A program made the position numbers and the translations under genes. This document shows positions 1-7,974 of a stretch of DNA of 64,000 nucleotides, piece after piece. The first letter of the stretch is position 1. The number at the start of each line of letters is the position of its first letter. The DNA is from DATJIG01 sp050260515 (GTDB taxonomy: Bacteria; Pseudomonadota; Alphaproteobacteria; SMXQ01), in the NCBI GenBank assembly GCA_050260515.1, contig JBLNCI010000018.1, positions 1 through 64,000 on the forward strand, read 5' to 3'. The notes beneath the pieces are model-generated. The model worked only from the letters and a program-made list of their open reading frames with translations. It searched no databases and had not been told where the DNA came from.

Positions 1-213
1 CAGCGTCGCGATCCGGCGACTGAGGCAGCATCGGTAGTGTCGGCTACGCTTTCAACGCAGCGTGGCACCCTACTGACCCTTATGGGGAAGGTAAAAAGCG
101 GATTTCGCTGATCCGCTGACGACGACGTGTGTCCGCGTGGTGCCTAGCAAACACCCACGAGCCCACCGGCCCCTCACCAGCCCCCCGCTCCCTTCAGAAA
201 GGAGCGGGGGCTT
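1..213. repeat. Dispersed intergenic repeat, copy A (left edge of window)
   Basis: This stretch matches, in inverted orientation, positions 38963-39175. By eye roughly 80% of bases agree over the first 137, with a weaker middle and a well-kept end. The best blocks are the core around GCGGATTTCGCTGATCCGC (102-120) and the end block CACCGGCCCCTCACCAG. The element ends in a hairpin (AGCCCCCCGCTCC at 179-191 pairing with GGAGCGGGGGCT at 201-212). The match already runs at base 1, so the element may continue beyond the window. I see no transposase and no credible coding frame. Nature unknown: it could be a REP- or MITE-like element or the tail of a transcribed RNA. Confidence 0.75.
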
Positions 214-347
214 CGGTGATTCAGGGGAGTGGGTCACCGGAGTGCAATGGCGATGCCGAACGGGAGTCGATGCCGCGTCCTGTGGAGAGTTGCCCCACGG
301 TCCGCCTGTGCCAGACCGCCCGTGTGGGCACTGGGACTCGCGGGACA

Positions 348-376
348 AAGAAAAACGCCCGGCCGGAGCCGGGCGT
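348..376 (-). terminator. Rho-independent terminator of the minus operon ending at 418
   Basis: CGCCCGGC (356-363) pairs perfectly with GCCGGGCG (368-375) around a four-base loop. Read on the minus strand, the stem is followed by a T-run (complement of the A-rich 347-355). It lies 42 bases past the stop of the last gene of the 3487-418 operon. Bases 214-347 hold nothing else I can support. Confidence 0.85.
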
Positions 377-417
377 CACGAGTGCAGAAGGCGGGCGCCG
401 GCGACCGGCGCCGCGCG

Positions 418-1152
418 TCAGTTGGCCGAGGCCTGCTTGTTCGTGAACATCTGCAGGAACTGTTTCGAATTCATGACCCGCGAGTACTGCGGATAGCGGT
501 CCTTGAGCAGCAGCTCGGTCAGTTCCTTGCGGTTGCTGGCCATCACGTCGGGCAGCGAATAGACGCGGTAGCCGAGGTCATACGCCGAGAGCATCGTGGC
601 GTAGGCGCAGCCCTCGGTGCTGATGCCACCGATCGCCACGTTGCGGATGCCGCGAGACTTCAGCATGTAGTCGAGGCCGTTGTTGCCGAAGCCGCTGACG
701 GTGATGCGGTTGGCCAGGACGATATCCTTGTCATCGGGGCCCGGCTTCAACGGGTCGATGAGCTGCACCTCCCACGTGCCGGATTTCCACGCCTGGCGCA
801 GGATCTGCGCGCGGTGGAAACCTGCGCCGTTGCCCCAGTCGAGCTCGCGGTAGTCGTTGCTGTAACCCTCGACGACATGGATCACCTGGATGCCGAGCTC
901 CCGGGCCTTTTTCACCAGCGCCACGGTGTTGTCGATGAAGCCGGTCTCCTTGAAGATTTTTTCGTACTTGTCGTAATGTTCGCCGCCCTTGGCCGCGAAG
1001 TTGTTCTGGATGTCGACGAGGATGATAGCCGTCTCAGACGGCTTCAGCGTCTTGTCGAGCGGTGGCAGCTTCGGCAGCTCCTGCGCCGCTGCCGTCCAGG
1101 CCAGTGCGACGGCTCCTGCGGCGGCGCACGCCAGTGTCTTGATGAAGCTCAT
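418..1152 (-). CDS. Secreted isochorismatase-family cysteine hydrolase 1
   Basis: A 244-residue protein of the isochorismatase/nicotinamidase superfamily, whose members hydrolyse amides or vinyl ethers with a Cys nucleophile. An N-terminal signal peptide (residues 1 to about 24, ending TAAAQ) predicts export, unusual for this mostly cytoplasmic family. The family Asp is D47 (ILVDIQN) and the nucleophile is C182 (ISTEGCAYAT). The usual Lys of the triad is not obvious: the aligned segment reads LANRITVSGF. It is the last gene of a four-gene operon and clearly a tandem duplicate of the 1192-1929 gene. ATG at 1152 follows a GGGAGG site. Substrate unknown. Confidence 0.85.
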   Translation of the reverse strand: MSFIKTLACAAAGAVALAWTAAAQELPKLPPLDKTLKPSETAIILVDIQNNFAAKGGEHYDKYEKIFKETGFIDNTVALVKKARELGIQVIHVVEGYSNDYRELDWGNGAGFHRAQILRQAWKSGTWEVQLIDPLKPGPDDKDIVLANRITVSGFGNNGLDYMLKSRGIRNVAIGGISTEGCAYATMLSAYDLGYRVYSLPDVMASNRKELTELLLKDRYPQYSRVMNSKQFLQMFTNKQASAN

Positions 1153-1191
1153 GTCTCCCTCCCGTGGGTTGGGCTGTGGTCGTGGCGCCGC

Positions 1192-1929
1192 TCAGGACGG
1201 CTTTCGCGTCGGGAACATCCCCACGAAGTCCTTCGCGGTGAGCACCCGGGCCAGCTTGGGATAGTTGTAACGGAGCATTTCCCGCGCGGCGGCGTCGTCC
1301 GCTCCGACCATCGCGTCGGTGATCGCGAAGACGCGGTAGCCGAGGTCGTAGGCCGCGAGCGTCGTCGCATAGACGCAGATGTCGCTGGTGTAGCCCATGA
1401 CCGCGACGTTGCGGATGCCGCGAGATTTCAGGATGTAATCGAGGCCGTTGCCGCCGAACCCGCTCAGCGTCTTGCGGTCCGGCAGAACGATGTCCCGGTC
1501 GTTGGGCCCGGGCTTCACCGAGTCGGCGAGCTCGACGTCCCACGTTCCGCTCTTCCAGGCTTGGCGGACGATCTGCGAGCGATGGAACTGTCCGCCGTTG
1601 CCCCAGTCGAGCTCCCGGTAATCCGGCGTGTAGCCCTCGGTGACGTGGACGACCTGGATGCCGAGCGCGCGGGCCTGCTTCACGAGATCGGCGGAGATCT
1701 CGAGCATCCGAGTCTCTTTGTAGATTTTCTCGAAGCGGGGGTAATGCTCGCCCTTCGGCGACGCGAAGCTGTTCTGGAAGTCGACGACGATGAGCGCGGT
1801 TTCGGAGGAACTGAGGGTCTTGTCGAGGGGCGGCAGGTTCGGCAGGGCCTGCTGCGCCTCCGCGAACGAAGCCCACGACATCATGGCGATCGTCGCGGCG
1901 GCGGCGATCGCGCTACGGAAAGCGATCAT
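1192..1929 (-). CDS. Secreted isochorismatase-family cysteine hydrolase 2
   Basis: A 245-residue paralogue of the downstream protein, sharing long blocks such as YRELDWGNG, AWKSGTW and YDLGYRV. The start at 1929 gives a clean signal peptide ending at about residue 26 (FAEAQ) behind AGGGAGGT; the longer frame to 1995 adds an unlikely charged leader. D50 (IVVDFQN) and C185 (TSDICVYAT) are the catalytic Asp and Cys. R152-K153 precede SGF where the triad Lys is expected. Spacing of 39 bases to the paralogue and 67 bases to the Rieske gene suggests one transcript. A periplasmic hydrolase of an amide or ester-like substrate is inferred. Confidence 0.85.
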   Translation of the reverse strand: MIAFRSAIAAAATIAMMSWASFAEAQQALPNLPPLDKTLSSSETALIVVDFQNSFASPKGEHYPRFEKIYKETRMLEISADLVKQARALGIQVVHVTEGYTPDYRELDWGNGGQFHRSQIVRQAWKSGTWDVELADSVKPGPNDRDIVLPDRKTLSGFGGNGLDYILKSRGIRNVAVMGYTSDICVYATTLAAYDLGYRVFAITDAMVGADDAAAREMLRYNYPKLARVLTAKDFVGMFPTRKPS

Positions 1930-1996
1930 CGGATACCTCCCTTGAGACGGCTTGTTGTCGGGGACGACTATGCACTGCTCCCCGGTCCGCGTCATG

Positions 1997-2476
1997 TCAG
2001 CTTTTGATGTCGCCGGCGCCGGCTTCGAGGCCGGTCACGACGAGATCGGAGCCTTCGGCGCGGACCGAAAACTGCCACGGTGGGCGCGGCGCGGGGCCAG
2101 ACACCACGCGCCCGGCGTGGGCCGGGTCGTACACCGACAGGTGACAACGGCAGAAGAACACCGGATTCTCGAGGTCGACCCCGACGATGTCGCCAACCTG
2201 CCGATAGTTGGTCTCATAGCCAAACGCACAGCCCTGATGGGTGCAGATGCGGCACGCGGCGTAGAACGGGGCGGCCTGCCCCTCGGGGAGGCGGACGATG
2301 ATTCCAGGGAATTCGCGGCCGTCCCGCTCGTAGGTGAAGTCGACCGTTTCCCACGCTTTGGCCGGCGCCGCCACGCGCGGCGCGGTCTCTGCTTTGGCCG
2401 GGGATACCCTAAAGAACCTGGCGAGCGCTGCGCCTGCGCCCGTCACCAGAACCGATATGAATGTCCGCCGCCGCAT
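1997..2476 (-). CDS. TAT-exported Rieske [2Fe-2S] protein, bc1-like
   Basis: A 159-residue single-domain Rieske protein. The start MRRRTFISVL with a short hydrophobic stretch resembles a twin-arginine signal or anchor. Cluster ligands are C78 and H80 (CTHQGC) and C109 and H112 (CRCH). C83 and C111 sit where the disulfide of high-potential bc1-type Rieske proteins is found, unlike ring-hydroxylating oxygenase ferredoxins. It would carry electrons at the outer face of the inner membrane. It starts 6 bases after the stop of the SBP-fold gene and is followed by two exported hydrolases. There is no cytochrome b or c in the window, so its redox partner is unknown. Confidence 0.85.
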   Translation of the reverse strand: MRRRTFISVLVTGAGAALARFFRVSPAKAETAPRVAAPAKAWETVDFTYERDGREFPGIIVRLPEGQAAPFYAACRICTHQGCAFGYETNYRQVGDIVGVDLENPVFFCRCHLSVYDPAHAGRVVSGPAPRPPWQFSVRAEGSDLVVTGLEAGAGDIKS

Positions 2477-2482
2477 ACCGCC

Positions 2483-3487
2483 TTACGTCCGCTTTTTCGC
2501 GGTGGTCGTGCGGCCCTTCGGGGCCTTTGCGTAAAGCTTGCGGATGAACCCCGAATCGTCGAGCTGGCGGATGTGATGCAGGTCCCACAGCTCCATCGGG
2601 TTGATCTTGAGCGCATCCTTGTCCTGGCGCACGGCCTCGGCATAGACGTTCGAGATCGCCGCCATCGACGGATAGAGCTTGGGCTCCAGCAGGCTCGCGA
2701 GCCCCTCGTAGGTCACCGTCGCCTGCTCCTTGGTGAGCTTGCCTTCCTTCTTGTAGCGCTCCTGGATGATCTTGATCGACTTGTCGCGCTCGGTCTTGAA
2801 GAAGTGGATGCCTTCGATCAGCCCCTTGAGGAAGCGGTTGACGATGTCGGGATGGCGCTCGACGAACTTGAGGCTCGACGACACCGTCGTGAACCAGATC
2901 ATCGGCAGCGGCTCGAGATCGATCACCTTCAGTCCGTGTTCGCGCGCCTGCACCGAGGTCGGCGGCGTCAGGAAGGCGGCGTCGACCTTCCGGTCGCGGA
3001 CCCACTGCCACAGCGGCGCCATGGTGTCCTCGGCATCCTTGGTCGGATCCATCGCGCCCTTCTTGTGATGGATCTGGTTGACCTGCCCGACCTCGTCGCG
3101 ATCGACGTCGAGGCCGCGCTGCTTCAGCAGCAGCCAGTCGTTGAGTCCGGGGTGAGAGCCGCGCGAGCCGACGACCTTGCCGCGCAGGTCGTGAACGCCG
3201 TTGATGCCGGAGTCGGGGCGCACGACCAGGCTGACGTTGACCGCGTTCACCGTCTGGCCGAGGTAGACCCAACTGTCGCCGCGGGCGCGGTGGGCGTAGG
3301 TCGAGACGTGATTGCCGCCGACGAACTCGACGTCACCGGCCGGGATTTGGCGATGGGCGTCGCCGGACGAGATCTTGTAGTCGTACTCGACGTCGAGGCC
3401 GTGCTTCTCCCACGAGCCCGATTCGGCGACGACGTGAAGGAAGGTGAGGTGGGTGCTGGACCGGTACGGGAAGGCGACTTTGTCCAC
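2483..3487 (-). CDS. NMT1/THI5-like substrate-binding-fold protein without signal peptide (copy 1)
   Basis: A 334-residue protein with the periplasmic binding protein type 2 fold seen in SsuA/NMT1 proteins (FPYRSSTHL near the start, GKVVGSRGSHPGLNDWL in the middle). It has no signal peptide or membrane segment, so it should stay in the cytoplasm. The GTG at 3487, behind GGGAGA, is preferred over the ATG at 3511 because it matches the N-termini of the copies at 10782 and 40498. No ABC permease or ATPase is near. It is first in a minus operon and divergent from two UbiD genes. It may be an enzyme or chaperone rather than a transporter part. Confidence 0.8.
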   Translation of the reverse strand: MDKVAFPYRSSTHLTFLHVVAESGSWEKHGLDVEYDYKISSGDAHRQIPAGDVEFVGGNHVSTYAHRARGDSWVYLGQTVNAVNVSLVVRPDSGINGVHDLRGKVVGSRGSHPGLNDWLLLKQRGLDVDRDEVGQVNQIHHKKGAMDPTKDAEDTMAPLWQWVRDRKVDAAFLTPPTSVQAREHGLKVIDLEPLPMIWFTTVSSSLKFVERHPDIVNRFLKGLIEGIHFFKTERDKSIKIIQERYKKEGKLTKEQATVTYEGLASLLEPKLYPSMAAISNVYAEAVRQDKDALKINPMELWDLHHIRQLDDSGFIRKLYAKAPKGRTTTAKKRT

Positions 3488-3648
3488 GGTATTCTCCCTC
3501 GATCGGAGCATCGGAGCGCGCGCCGCGATCGGCGCGATCCGTCCCCGAGATGTTTTTTCGAAAAGCGAAAAACTATTTCCTTTTTCGTTCCAATCTCTAC
3601 CGGAAAGGCCGTAGGCTGTCCATCTCAGGGAGCCTCAACGAACGAGAG
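3488..3648. promoter_or_regulatory. Divergent promoter region between SBP-fold gene and UbiD pair
   Basis: The AT-rich core at 3551-3597 stands out from the GC-rich surroundings. It holds a perfect inverted repeat, TTTTTCG (3554-3560) and CGAAAAA (3566-3572), separated by five bases. Immediately after comes TATTTCCTTTTTCG (3574-3587), a 14-base motif with close relatives at 9156-9169 and 45861-45874. Both flanking operons probably start here. Confidence 0.55.
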
Positions 3649-5121
3649 ATGCAGCGGAATTTCACCGATGAGATGAGGCGCGCCGCGCTCGGCGACCTTC
3701 GTCTGTTTCTCGAGACGGCGGCGTCGTCGGGCGAGCTCGAGGTGGTGCGCGGCGCCGATCCGGTCGAGGAGATGGGAGCGCTCTACGAGCTCAGCCTCGC
3801 CGAGGAGATCCCGCCGGTCCTGCTGTTCGAGGACATCAAGGGCTATCCCAGGGATCGCCGCGTGGTCGTCAACGTCCGCTCGGCCGGGATGTTCGTCGTC
3901 GGCGAAGGCATGGATCGCGTGCGCGCGTTTCGCGCCTCGCGCAAGCAGGGCGGCGAGCCGATCCCGCCGCGCGTCATCAACGACGGTCCGGTGTTCGAGA
4001 ACTGCCAGCGCGGCGACGCGGTCGACGTGCTGAGCTTCCCGGCGCCCAAGTGGCACGAGGCCGACGGCGGCCGCTACATCGGCACCGAGTGCATGGTGAT
4101 CGTCAAGGATCCGGACAGCGACTGGGTCAACGTCGGGACGTATCGCTGCCAGGTGCAGGACCGCACGACCATCAGCGTGTTCATGGAGCCCGGCAAGCAC
4201 GGCGACGCGATCCGCCGCAAGTACTGGGCGCGCGGCAAGCCGTGCCCGATGGCGATCTGCGTCGGACAGGCGCCGGTGCTCGGCACGATCGCGGCGACGA
4301 CGCTGCCGGCCGGCGTGTCGGAATACGCCGCCGCCGGGGCGCGCATCGGCCGTCCGATCGACGTGGTGCTCGGGCCCGAGACCGGGCTGCCCATTCCCGC
4401 CGAGGGCGAGATCGTGTTCGAGGGCGTGATGCATCCGCCCGAAGTCGAGGCCCGGCCCGAGGGCCCGTTCGGCGAGTGGCCGGGCTACTACGCCTCGGGC
4501 ACGCGGCCCGAGCCGGTGCTGAAGGTCTCCGCGATCCACCACCGCCACAACCCGATCGTCATCGGCATGCCGCCGGCGAAGCCGACGCTGCCCGGCACCT
4601 ACTACGGGACCGCGGGAACGTCGCTGATGCGCGCGGCGACCCTGTGGGACGATCTCGAGGCCGCCGGCGTGCCGGGCATCACGGGCGTCTGGAAGCTGCC
4701 GGGCGGCGGCTCCCGGTTCATCGACGTGGTCTCGATCAAGCAGCTCCATCCCGGCCACGCCAAGATGGCGGGGCTCGTCGCGACCGGGTGCGGCTCGGCG
4801 GCGTTCCTCGGCCGCATGACGATCATCGTCGACGACGACATCGATATCACCGATCCGGCCGAGGTGATGTGGGCGCTGGCGACGCGCTGGGACCCCAAAA
4901 GCCAAACCGACATGATCGACGGATGCTGGAGCGGCAATCTCGATCCGACACTGCCGCCCGCCAAGCGCGCGGCGGGCGATACGACCAACAGCCGCATGAT
5001 CGTCTACGCCGTGCGCCCGTATCACTGGAAGGACGAGTTCCCGAAGGTGAACACGGTGTCGAGGGAGTACGCCGACGAGATCCGGCGCAAATGGAAAGGC
5101 AAGCTCGCGTTCCTGGACTGA
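3649..5121 (+). CDS. UbiD-family decarboxylase, subfamily A (copy 1)
   Basis: A 490-residue UbiD-family enzyme; these use prenylated FMN made by UbiX to (de)carboxylate aromatic or unsaturated acids. The catalytic Arg-Glu-Glu set is present: R166 (VGTYRCQ), E271 and E276 (EGPFGEWPGYY). Cofactor and metal residues include N161 and H184 (PGKHGD). The start at 3649 is chosen because the N-terminus then aligns with the 9268 paralogue; the frame is open to 3550. It is followed after 32 bases by a UbiD gene of a different subfamily, suggesting joint function. No ubiX is in the window. Substrate unknown. Confidence 0.9.
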   Translation: MQRNFTDEMRRAALGDLRLFLETAASSGELEVVRGADPVEEMGALYELSLAEEIPPVLLFEDIKGYPRDRRVVVNVRSAGMFVVGEGMDRVRAFRASRKQGGEPIPPRVINDGPVFENCQRGDAVDVLSFPAPKWHEADGGRYIGTECMVIVKDPDSDWVNVGTYRCQVQDRTTISVFMEPGKHGDAIRRKYWARGKPCPMAICVGQAPVLGTIAATTLPAGVSEYAAAGARIGRPIDVVLGPETGLPIPAEGEIVFEGVMHPPEVEARPEGPFGEWPGYYASGTRPEPVLKVSAIHHRHNPIVIGMPPAKPTLPGTYYGTAGTSLMRAATLWDDLEAAGVPGITGVWKLPGGGSRFIDVVSIKQLHPGHAKMAGLVATGCGSAAFLGRMTIIVDDDIDITDPAEVMWALATRWDPKSQTDMIDGCWSGNLDPTLPPAKRAAGDTTNSRMIVYAVRPYHWKDEFPKVNTVSREYADEIRRKWKGKLAFLD

Positions 5122-5153
5122 CGGGCGACGAGACGGGCTGCAAGGGGAGAAGT

Positions 5154-6758
5154 ATGGCTGAGTACTGGGCGACGCTGCGCGACTACGTCGAGGGGTTGGA
5201 GAAGGCCGGCAAGCTGGTGCGCATCACGACGCCGGTGAACAAGGACACGGAGCTCCACCCGCTCGTGCGACTCCAGTTCCGCGGGCTGCCGGAGAATCAG
5301 CGCAAGGCGTTCCTGTTCGAGAACGTCGTCGACAGCCGTGGCCGCAAGTACGACATCCCGGTGCTGATCGGCGCCATGGCGGGCTCCGCCGACATCTACG
5401 CGCTCGGGATGTGCAGCCCGGTCGACGAGATCTCGCAAAAGTGGCGCAAGGCGCTGGCGGCGCCGATCGCGCCGGTGACGGTGACCAAGGCCGCGTGCCA
5501 GGAGGTCGTGATCAAGGGGGCCGAACTGGAGCAGGAGGGCAAGGGCCTCGGCCGCCTGCCGATCCCGATCTCGACCCCGGGCTTCGACAACGCGCCGTAC
5601 ACCACCGCGTCGCACTGGGTCAGCAAGGATCCCGACACCGGCGTCCACAACCTCGGCAACTACCGCGGCATGGTGAAGGCCGAGAACCGCATCGGGTCGC
5701 TGCCGGCGATGCTCGGCGTCGGCATGCGCCAGCACATCGACGCTTGGCGCAAGAAGAAGGTCGAGCGAATGCCGGCGGCGATCGTCATCGGTGCCCCGCC
5801 GCATGTCACCTACACGGCGGTCACCCGCATCCCGAACGAGATGTGCGAGTACGACGTCGCCGGCGCGCTGGTGGGCCGCCCGGTCGAACTGGTCAAGTGC
5901 ATCACGCAGGACCTGATGGTGCCGGCCGAGGCCGAGATCGTCGTCGAGGGCACGATCCCGACCACCATGCTCGAGATGGAAGGCGCGTTCGGCGAGTTCC
6001 CGGGCTACATGGCGACGCGCGACTACAGTTGGTTCATGGACGTCACCGCGATCACGATGCGGAAGAAGCCGATCTACCTGACGATCCTGAGCCAGCTTCC
6101 GCCGAGCGAGAGCAGCAAGATGCGCCACATCGGCCGCTCCGAGGCGGCGCGAAAATTCCTGCGCGACGCGGGCTTCGACAACGTCATCGACGTCAAGTAT
6201 CTCGAATGCGGCGGCGCCAACGCCATCGTCGCGGTGAAGATCAGGAAACGCGCGGCCGACGACGCGAAGAAGGCGCTGCGGCTGCTGGGCGAGCGCTTCA
6301 TCGGCAAGTTCATCGTCGCGGTGGACGAGGACATCGACATCCTCGACACCGACAACCTGCTGTGGGCGATCTCGTACCGCTCGCAGCCGTATCGCGACAT
6401 GGAGATTGTCGACGCGCCGCTGTTCGCGCTCGATCCGTCGAACGGGCCGCCGGGCTCGGCGCGCGGCCTGGTGGACGGCAAGCCGCCGCGCTGCACCGCG
6501 ATCCTGATCGACGCCACCATGCCGTGGCCGTATCCGCCGCTGTCGCTGCCGAAGAAGGAGTTCATGGAGCGCGCGGTGTCGCTGTGGCAGGAGCTCCAGC
6601 TCCCGGCCCTCAACCTCAAGAATCCGTGGTGGGGCTACTCGCTGGGCCAGTGGACCGAGGAAGAGGAGCGGGAGGCGACGCTCGCCGTCCAGGGGCGCCA
6701 TTACGAGACCGGCGCGAAGCAGAAGGCCTCGCGCCGGCTGTTCCCGTTCGATGACTAG
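5154..6758 (+). CDS. UbiD-family decarboxylase, subfamily B (copy 1)
   Basis: A 534-residue UbiD-family enzyme with R171 (LGNYRGM), E276 and E281 (EGAFGEFPGYM), so the catalytic set is complete. Its N-terminus (NKDTELHPLVR, FLFENVVD) is shared with the 28642 gene and differs from the 3649/9268/32381 group, so the window has two UbiD subfamilies. The start follows AAGGGGAGA. It lies in one transcript with the subfamily A gene and ends at a strong terminator. A heteromeric enzyme, as in phenylphosphate carboxylase where two UbiD-like subunits occur, is one possibility; two successive reactions is another. Confidence 0.9.
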   Translation: MAEYWATLRDYVEGLEKAGKLVRITTPVNKDTELHPLVRLQFRGLPENQRKAFLFENVVDSRGRKYDIPVLIGAMAGSADIYALGMCSPVDEISQKWRKALAAPIAPVTVTKAACQEVVIKGAELEQEGKGLGRLPIPISTPGFDNAPYTTASHWVSKDPDTGVHNLGNYRGMVKAENRIGSLPAMLGVGMRQHIDAWRKKKVERMPAAIVIGAPPHVTYTAVTRIPNEMCEYDVAGALVGRPVELVKCITQDLMVPAEAEIVVEGTIPTTMLEMEGAFGEFPGYMATRDYSWFMDVTAITMRKKPIYLTILSQLPPSESSKMRHIGRSEAARKFLRDAGFDNVIDVKYLECGGANAIVAVKIRKRAADDAKKALRLLGERFIGKFIVAVDEDIDILDTDNLLWAISYRSQPYRDMEIVDAPLFALDPSNGPPGSARGLVDGKPPRCTAILIDATMPWPYPPLSLPKKEFMERAVSLWQELQLPALNLKNPWWGYSLGQWTEEEEREATLAVQGRHYETGAKQKASRRLFPFDD

Positions 6759-6787
6759 CCGGCCAGGCGGCGCGATGCGCCCGATGG

Positions 6788-6818
6788 AAAAAGCCCCGCG
6801 GCATCGCCGCGGGGCTTT
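6788..6818. terminator. Bidirectional terminator between convergent genes
   Basis: AAAGCCCCGCGGC (6790-6802) and GCCGCGGGGCTTT (6806-6818) form a perfect 13-pair stem with a three-base loop. A- and T-runs on either side serve both strands. It separates the UbiD pair from the convergent Bug genes. Confidence 0.9.
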
Positions 6819-6840
6819 GCCGTTCCGGGCTGCCGGCCGG

Positions 6841-7917
6841 TCAGTTGCGGCCGTGCAGGCCCTGCTTCTTGAGGAGGTCCGTCATGTAGGTGAGGGCCTC
6901 GTCCGGTGTCTCGGCCAAGGCGCCGATCAGATGCTCGGTGTCGTCGTGCGACAGCAGCGTGAGGTCCTCGCTGATCTTGTTGCTCATCGCGTCGAATTCG
7001 GGATCCTTCGAGCTTGCGATCATCGCCTTGCGGTAGACGTCGACGATCGGCTGCGGGGTACCCTTGAGCACCGCGACCCACTTGTCCATGGCGTTGATGT
7101 TGAACCAGTAGTCGAACGCCTGCTGGGCGAGCGGATCTTGGATTTTACCCTTGATCGCGTCCGAGAAGAGCGGCACGTCCGGGAACTCGGGGCGCGGCAC
7201 GCGCTTGCCGTTCTCGAAGGCGCCCGACTGGTAGATGACCTTGAACGCCTTGCCACCGTCGAACTTGTCGAGCTGGAACATGTTGGCGGTCGAGGTCATC
7301 TCGATCTCGCCGCGCTCGAGCGCGATGGCGAGGTCGTTGGTGCCACGGTACCCGACCACCCAGCGCGCGTTCCAGCCGAGGAACTCGATCCCCCATGCGG
7401 TCACCTGCATGCCGGAGCGGGGAATGCCGCCGATCGAGCCCATGACGACCGGCGGCGTCGATTTGTCGTGCAGCCGCTTCTGCGCCTCGCTGCGGATCAC
7501 GAGCATCGTGCCGCCGCGCCCGGCCCCGCCGATGTAGGTGAAGTCGGTCGGCTTGTAGTGCGCTTGCGGCGTCCGGTAGTTGAGCGGGTCGACGTTGCTG
7601 CTTGACCCGACGATCACGGTGAGGCCGTCGGGCTTGGTCTGGGCGATCGCGAAGTTGAGCGCCGTCGTCCCGCTCGCGCCGGGCATGTTGCGCACGACGA
7701 TCTGCGGATTGCCGGGGAGATGCTTGGTGAAGAACGGGGCCAACAGGCGTCCCGTCGCGTCGGTCCCGCCGCCGGCGGCCGACCCGATCAGCATGGTGAT
7801 CGTCTTGTCCCTGAACGAGACCTCCTCGGCCACGGCCGTCGAAGCCACGAGGGCTGCCGCCGCGGCAAGCGCCGCGGCCACCGCCGGTTTGATGCCCCAG
7901 AAATTGATCCGTCTCAT
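6841..7917 (-). CDS. Bug/TctC-type solute-binding protein 1
   Basis: A 358-residue exported protein of the Bug (tripartite tricarboxylate receptor) family, which binds carboxylates in the periplasm. The signal peptide runs to about residue 30 (STAVA/EE). Family marks are GSAAGGGTDATGR, HLPGNPQIVVRNMPGA and WVVGYRGTNDLAIALERGE. The start at 7917, after GAGGAGCG, is preferred to the longer frame to 7962. It is the second gene of a tandem pair with 7975-9060 and shares a nearly identical stretch of over 80 bases with it (about 7300-7384), a sign of recent duplication or gene conversion. Ligand unknown. Confidence 0.9.
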   Translation of the reverse strand: MRRINFWGIKPAVAAALAAAAALVASTAVAEEVSFRDKTITMLIGSAAGGGTDATGRLLAPFFTKHLPGNPQIVVRNMPGASGTTALNFAIAQTKPDGLTVIVGSSSNVDPLNYRTPQAHYKPTDFTYIGGAGRGGTMLVIRSEAQKRLHDKSTPPVVMGSIGGIPRSGMQVTAWGIEFLGWNARWVVGYRGTNDLAIALERGEIEMTSTANMFQLDKFDGGKAFKVIYQSGAFENGKRVPRPEFPDVPLFSDAIKGKIQDPLAQQAFDYWFNINAMDKWVAVLKGTPQPIVDVYRKAMIASSKDPEFDAMSNKISEDLTLLSHDDTEHLIGALAETPDEALTYMTDLLKKQGLHGRN

Positions 7918-7974
7918 GACGCGCTCCTCGACTGCCACGGACTGTCCGGTGTCGGGCCACATGCCCGGCCGGGA

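Noticed and set aside
229..2007. 592-codon plus-strand open frame opposite the isochorismatase genes
   Set aside because: Arg/His/Val-rich composition and full overlap with two genes that have signal peptides and motifs; it is a mirror of GC-rich codon use.
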